From positions 1 through 37,447 of the forward strand of contig NZ_NPJG01000015.1 of the NCBI RefSeq assembly GCF_002251245.1: a DNA stretch of 37,447 bases. Direction: 5' to 3'. Shown one piece after another: positions 33,850-37,447 of the stretch. How positions within the stretch are numbered: position 1 is the stretch's first letter; every line of letters begins with the position of its first letter. The notes beneath the pieces were generated by a model, which saw nothing but the letters and a program-made list of their open reading frames with translations, had not been told where the DNA came from and did no database searches. Both the position numbers and the translations under genes were made by a program. This stretch comes from Prevotella sp. P5-92 (GTDB lineage Bacteria; Bacteroidota; Bacteroidia; Bacteroidales; Bacteroidaceae).

Positions 33850-35484
33850 TTACTTGTCTATTGGTTTCAACTGCTTCACCAGCTCCTTGGCATACCGCTT
33901 GGGATAGCCTGGACGCACGGGACGCTCGCCGATGCCGTGTTTCGACAGTTGGAACGTGCCGTCGGCATTCTCTTTCTTCACCACCATGTCGTTATACTTC
34001 ACAATGAGGTAGGTGGCAAGCTGTCGCCAGCGTGCTATCATCTCGTCGCCCTTCTGGCACGAGTAGTCGTTGAGATACTTCACTGCTGCCTCGCTGCCCT
34101 GTTGTGTCACCAGCTCCGCTGCCTTTGCCTCCACAGCTGCCTGGTTGGCAATCCATGAATTGTCGAGCGAGTCGCGCACTGCCTCTAAGCTGACGAACAT
34201 CTGCGCATAGCGCGGATAAACCATGTTGCTCACCCAGTTGCACACCCAGAAGGCGTTGTCCATGCTGAAGTGGATGGCGTCGGCTCCGGGGGTGTTGAAA
34301 CAGTTTGGAATGCGTGTGGCGGAGCAATAGACTGGATTATACGACACCATGTTGGCGTCGTCGTTGCCAAACCACAGCACACCGCCAATCTCGCGTGGCA
34401 ACCACGAGCGCATCTGACTCACATAGACGAAACCTGACTGCTGCGTGCTCACGGGACGCTCGTTGAAGTATGTCTTGCCGTCAACCTCAAACTTCAGTGG
34501 CGTGGGACGGTATGGCATCTCCCATATACCGCCACCGATGTCGCCGTCAAGTGCGAACGGCGTTCCCTCGTAGTGGTCGCGCATGGCCATCTCAAGGTCT
34601 TTCACACTCAACTTTCGGTTGGGCACAATCCATAGCGGCATAGGCTCGGCTCCATCTACCTCACCCGAGGCATATCCCACATAGCGGTCCATGTAGTCGC
34701 AATACTTGTTGAAGAAGGTCCACACGCGCGCCTCGCAGAAGCGTCGGCCACCGAAGTCGGGTGCAGCGTAGGTGTCGCAAAAGCTGAAGTCTGCGTCCTT
34801 ACCGCTATACCAGCCTTTCTCGCGCGCAAACTTCACCACGTTTTTCGATGCCATGCAGTTTGCCTTATCCTTAACGTTGAAGGTCCTGATGCGGCTCTGG
34901 TTGGCATGTGCGCAGATGGCATCGTCAGGCACTCGCAGTGCCACCCATACCACTCCTTTGCTGCCTGCGCCGCAGCCCATCATCTCCATGATCCACGCCT
35001 CCTCAGGGTCGCAGATGGTGAAGGTCTCTCCCTCGCTGTTATATCCGTAGGCCTCGGCGAGAGTGGTCATCACCTTTATCGCCTCGCGCGCTGTCTTCGA
35101 GCGTTGCAGAGCAATATAGATGAGCGATCCATAGTCAAGTGTACCCGTCGAATCCACCATCTCCTCGCGACCGCCAAAGGTGGTCTCGCCAATGGTCACC
35201 TGCCATTCGTTGATGTTTCCCACCACGTTGTAGGTCTTTTCCGCTTCAGGTATCTGTCCGTGATACTCATTAGAGTCCCAGTCGCGTATGTCTCTCATCG
35301 TGCCCTTCGGGTGCTTGCCTGCAGGGAAGTGGCAGAGGGGTTGAAACATGCCGTAGTCGTCTGCGCTGTAGGTACACATCACAGAACCATCTACACTGGC
35401 TTTCTTTCCAACAATGTAGTTGGTACATGCCATGGCGTAAGTGCCAGCCATGAGCATGAGAGAGAAAAATACTGTTTTCTTCAT
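33850..35484 (-). CDS. C69 family dipeptidase (Ntn hydrolase)
   Basis: The 544-residue protein has an N-terminal signal peptide (about 1-19, ending AMA). The expected nucleophile Cys20 follows directly (CTNYIVGKKASVDG), as in C69 enzymes that expose it by cleavage. Further family features are MCTYSADDYG, CDPEEAWIMEMMG and the DGDIGGG region. These enzymes cut dipeptides in the periplasm or at the cell surface. ATG 35484 is preferred over an upstream in-frame start that overlaps the promoter. It has its own promoter with a complete -33 and -7. Confidence 0.92.
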   Translation of the reverse strand: MKKTVFFSLMLMAGTYAMACTNYIVGKKASVDGSVMCTYSADDYGMFQPLCHFPAGKHPKGTMRDIRDWDSNEYHGQIPEAEKTYNVVGNINEWQVTIGETTFGGREEMVDSTGTLDYGSLIYIALQRSKTAREAIKVMTTLAEAYGYNSEGETFTICDPEEAWIMEMMGCGAGSKGVVWVALRVPDDAICAHANQSRIRTFNVKDKANCMASKNVVKFAREKGWYSGKDADFSFCDTYAAPDFGGRRFCEARVWTFFNKYCDYMDRYVGYASGEVDGAEPMPLWIVPNRKLSVKDLEMAMRDHYEGTPFALDGDIGGGIWEMPYRPTPLKFEVDGKTYFNERPVSTQQSGFVYVSQMRSWLPREIGGVLWFGNDDANMVSYNPVYCSATRIPNCFNTPGADAIHFSMDNAFWVCNWVSNMVYPRYAQMFVSLEAVRDSLDNSWIANQAAVEAKAAELVTQQGSEAAVKYLNDYSCQKGDEMIARWRQLATYLIVKYNDMVVKKENADGTFQLSKHGIGERPVRPGYPKRYAKELVKQLKPIDK

Positions 35485-35520
35485 TCTTACCTTATTTATA
35501 TTATATATATATCTTTGGCA

Positions 35521-35552
35521 CAAAGGTACAACATTTCATCTACATTTCAAAA
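35521..35552 (-). promoter_or_regulatory. Promoter of the C69 peptidase gene
   Basis: On the minus strand TTTTG (35548-35552) is followed after 19 bases by TACCTTTG (35521-35528), a full consensus Bacteroidetes promoter 37 bases before the ATG. Confidence 0.7.
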
Positions 35553-35788
35553 CTAAACACCTATAAGAAATCAAAAAAATGCGCAAAAGAGCTTATTTGT
35601 GCATAAATCGATTTTAGTATAGAATTTTTAACATTTGCTTAATCACTGATTTTCAATATCTTACAAAAATGTTACAAAAACACTGAAAAAAAAATCATAA
35701 AAATATGAACGACATATCAAAAAAATGACTACCTTTGCAGCGTTTTAATAAACAAATGATTGTTTTACAGATTTAAAAAAGCAAAGAA
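35553..35788 (+). promoter_or_regulatory. A+T-rich upstream region and -7 box of the small lipoprotein gene
   Basis: TACCTTTGCA (35730-35737) is a perfect -7 box 52 bases before the ATG. It is preceded by about 150 bases of nearly pure A/T with several A runs, as expected of a strong promoter with an UP element. No other gene or RNA is visible in this divergent spacer. Confidence 0.6.
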
Positions 35789-35971
35789 ATGAAGAAATTA
35801 GTATTTATGTTCGTAGCTGTTGCAGCTATCTCTTTCGCATCATGTGGTAACAACACAAATCAGGCTGCTCCTGTAGATTCTGATTCTGTAGCTACTGTTG
35901 ACAGTGCAGTTGTTGATTCTGCTGCTGCTGATAGCGCTGCTGCTCCTGCTGATTCAGCTGTTGCCGAGTAA
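35789..35971 (+). CDS. Very small lipoprotein, probably abundant
   Basis: The 60-residue protein has a signal with lipobox FASC (lipid Cys19, followed by Gly-Asn-Asn). A 40-residue mature part made only of Ala, Val, Asp, Ser, Pro, Thr and a few others includes five-residue DSAVV/DSAAA repeats. It has no other domain and no Cys besides the lipid one. Codons are strongly biased to GCT, GTT and similar, unlike the GCC-rich neighbours, which suggests very high expression. A strong promoter and a perfect terminator enclose it. A structural outer-membrane role is a guess. Confidence 0.85.
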   Translation: MKKLVFMFVAVAAISFASCGNNTNQAAPVDSDSVATVDSAVVDSAAADSAAAPADSAVAE

Positions 35972-36003
35972 TGTTGCAACACCGAACCTAAAGAGAGAAA
36001 ATT

Positions 36004-36031
36004 CCGCTGAGCCAAGCTCAGCGGTTTTTTT
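36004..36031 (+). terminator. Terminator of the small lipoprotein gene
   Basis: CCGCTGAGC (36004-36012) pairs perfectly with GCTCAGCGG (36016-36024) around CAA and is followed by seven T. It is the cleanest intrinsic terminator in the window. Confidence 0.92.
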
Positions 36032-36288
36032 ATCTCCATACACGTGATCGACTAAACATTCGGAAGAAAAAACTGCCGCAATACCAGCCGCAAATATGCT
36101 GCAAATACGCAGCAAATCGGGTTGCGGTCTTACATAAAGTAAGACACTACGGCGACATTACCGCCAACAACTTGAAATAACTCTTCAACTTGAAAAAGTT
36201 ACCAGTTAACCGGTAACAAGTTAACTTTTTTATCCTGTAGCCAGAGCTGATAACTATTCCAAAGCATGTGAATATTAAATTACGGATT
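36032..36288. other. Gene-free spacer with small repeats and hairpins
   Basis: No gene is seen. Four GCnGCAA-type units lie at about 36075-36119, the last three on an 11-base period. A perfect GTCTTAC/GTAAGAC hairpin is at 36127-36145. AAAAAGTTA (36193-36201) and TAACTTTTT (36222-36230) form a terminator-like stem that works in both directions. Confidence 0.55.
36193..36231 (-). terminator. Bidirectional terminator-like stem after the repeat-protein gene
   Basis: A perfect 9-bp stem, AAAAAGTTA with TAACTTTTT, holds T runs on either strand and lies 58 bases past the stop of the minus-strand repeat-protein gene. The 20-base loop contains further GTTAAC/GTTACC/GGTAAC partners, so several folds are possible. 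Confidence 0.5.
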
Positions 36289-37212
36289 CTATTGGGTGAT
36301 AGCATTTCCGTCTTTGTCCGTTACTGTGGTATTTTCAGAGCCAGCTTTCCAATTGGCAGGTAGATTATTCTTTATTCCAAAATACACAGTTTGACTGGAT
36401 AATATCAGCGTTCTTGAGGTTGCTTGCGTTCCTGCATCTTGGAGCCAATATAAAAGACAAGATTCGGCACTCACATCATCTGCTAACATTGTTACAGATG
36501 AGAGCTTTGAGCAATCATAGAACATTAACCAATAACAGTTATTTACCAATGTAGATGCTTTAAGTTCAGGAGCTGTAGTCAAACTCGTACAGCCCTGGAA
36601 CATACATCTGTAACAATTATTTTCTAATGACGTCGCAGAAAGCTTTGGTGAAGCATTTAACGACGTGCAATTCATAAACATATACGAATAACAACATATA
36701 GCTAATGTCGTTGCCGGTAGTTCAGAAGGCACTTCTGTCAATTTAGAGCAGCCCTCGAACATACATTGATAACAATATTCAGCTAATTCCGTAGCTGGCA
36801 ACTTTGGAGCTTTAGTTAGTGAGGTGCAACCCTTGAACATATTAGTATAACAATAAGCAGCTAATTTCATAGCTGGCAATTCTGGGGCTGTGGTCAACAC
36901 TGTGCAACCATTGAACAAATAGCTGAATGTAGCTTGATCTGTTTCTACAGTCCTGTAGTATTCATAATCTACCAAAGTGCGAATGTCTCCTGTACACGAT
37001 ACTTTGACATCAGGATCTGTAAATGAAATATTACTATAATTAGTACCAAGGAGGCTCTTTCCTCTCAGACGGAGATTGCCCTTGCTTCCTCCGAACTTCA
37101 CTTCGCCTGTCTGATCATCTAAAGTCTTCCATTCTCCATCACCAACGGAATATTCAAATACAGATTCGGTACTTGTGGCAGGCAAACTTCTTGTGCCAAT
37201 ATCATTTGCCAT
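36289..37212 (-). CDS. Leucine-rich-repeat-like surface-type protein, no visible signal peptide
   Basis: From ATG 37212 the protein has 307 residues. The N-terminal part (about 15-70) is a small beta domain (EYSVGDGEWKTL). Then come five to six repeats of about 23 residues with the pattern MFxGCTSLTxAPxLPATxLAxxCY, and the end is NLPANW plus a polar tail. This layout is known from Bacteroidales LRR-like proteins, many of them surface or accessory. No signal peptide is present from this ATG. An in-frame ATG at 37350 adds 46 residues that run through palindromes and do not look like a signal either. The gene is visibly richer in A+T than its neighbours, so it is probably acquired or fast-evolving. 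Function unknown. Confidence 0.7.
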   Translation of the reverse strand: MANDIGTRSLPATSTESVFEYSVGDGEWKTLDDQTGEVKFGGSKGNLRLRGKSLLGTNYSNISFTDPDVKVSCTGDIRTLVDYEYYRTVETDQATFSYLFNGCTVLTTAPELPAMKLAAYCYTNMFKGCTSLTKAPKLPATELAEYCYQCMFEGCSKLTEVPSELPATTLAICCYSYMFMNCTSLNASPKLSATSLENNCYRCMFQGCTSLTTAPELKASTLVNNCYWLMFYDCSKLSSVTMLADDVSAESCLLYWLQDAGTQATSRTLILSSQTVYFGIKNNLPANWKAGSENTTVTDKDGNAITQ

Positions 37213-37247
37213 AAGAGGAAGGGGGACTGTGGGGTGGAGTTTTGCTA

Positions 37248-37279
37248 CCACGCGAGGAAAAAATAAATTCCACGCGTGG
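37248..37279 (-). promoter_or_regulatory. Paired palindromes before the repeat-protein gene
   Basis: CCACGCGAGG (37248-37257) and the perfect palindrome CCACGCGTGG (37270-37279) start exactly 22 bases apart, two helical turns, within 70 bases of the ATG at 37212. This is the geometry of a double operator for a dimeric regulator. Confidence 0.45.
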
Positions 37280-37329
37280 AAACAAATTTTTGGTCGTGAG
37301 AGGGGAAAAGGAATCACCACCCTTAATTC

Positions 37330-37427
37330 CGCAACACTATAGTTTAACATTATTTATAAGTGCCTGAGCAACAAAAAGTTGCCCAGGATTTTGCCATGTC
37401 AGAATTTTCACTTACCTTAGTGTTGCG
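37330..37427. repeat. Nested inverted repeats at the right end
   Basis: CGCAACACTA (37330-37339) and TAGTGTTGCG (37418-37427) are perfect inverted copies. Between them CCTG.GCAAC and GTTGC.CAGG (about 37361-37386) form a second hairpin with one internal mismatch, sharing the GCAAC/GTTGC letters of the outer arms. The unit could be a structured RNA leader of the repeat-protein gene or a small repeated element. Confidence 0.6.
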
Positions 37428-37447
37428 AAAAGAAGACAAGCAAAACT

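Noticed and set aside
37396..37447. Partial gene at the right edge
   Set aside because: Only 17 codons are visible inside an inverted-repeat region; too short to call a gene.

Overview
The window looks like a chromosomal segment of a member of Bacteroidales, most likely Prevotellaceae. Three things point there. Promoters are of the Bacteroidetes type: a TAnnTTTG box at -7, sometimes with TTG or TTTG 19-20 bases upstream. Shine-Dalgarno sequences are weak or absent. Many genes belong to families typical of the group: a DUF4369/TlpA lipoprotein, DUF4491, DUF5687, a C69 dipeptidase, a histidine kinase/receiver/AraC hybrid, and a ferredoxin-linked 2-oxoacid oxidoreductase with a small TPR protein in front. 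The genus is an inference.

Layout. Bases 1-200 carry, on the minus strand, a strong promoter and what looks like the leader of an rRNA operon whose 16S gene would lie just left of the window. Next come a HAD phosphatase (-), a possible short RNA unit (-), a hybrid two-component regulator (+) overlapping tail to tail with a sodium:solute symporter (-), mfd (-), a polyprenol-phosphate mannosyltransferase (+) and an aldose 1-epimerase-like gene (-). A 0.8 kb spacer rich in repeats leads into a long plus-strand cluster: ffh, folD, a small TPR protein, a four-subunit 2-oxoacid:ferredoxin oxidoreductase (delta, alpha, beta, gamma) and a sensor kinase with a substrate-binding-protein-like periplasmic domain. 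Facing it are the cobalamin nucleotide-loop genes cobU-cobT-cobS (-) and rpsA (-). Then follow an MscS-type channel (+), a TlpA-like lipoprotein (+), an RNA-processing operon (3'-5' exonuclease, rRNA methyltransferase, tilS; -), and a plus-strand run of ftsK, a lolA-like gene, DUF5687, DUF4491 and rlmH. A C69 peptidase (-), a tiny and probably very highly expressed lipoprotein (+), and an A+T-rich repeat-protein gene (-) with an unusual leader finish the window.

Most genes are housekeeping or core metabolism. No transposase, integrase, phage module, CRISPR array or defence island was found. What stands out is the intergenic DNA. Two convergent spacers hold related palindromic elements. One co-directional spacer inside the oxidoreductase operon holds a long hairpin of the same design but different sequence. 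At least five other spacers hold short degenerate tandem repeats with periods of 16, 17, 20, 30 and 73 bases. Two of these arrays (ffh, cobU) multiply promoter-like boxes. The right end has nested inverted repeats and a pair of palindromes 22 bases apart in front of the repeat-protein gene.
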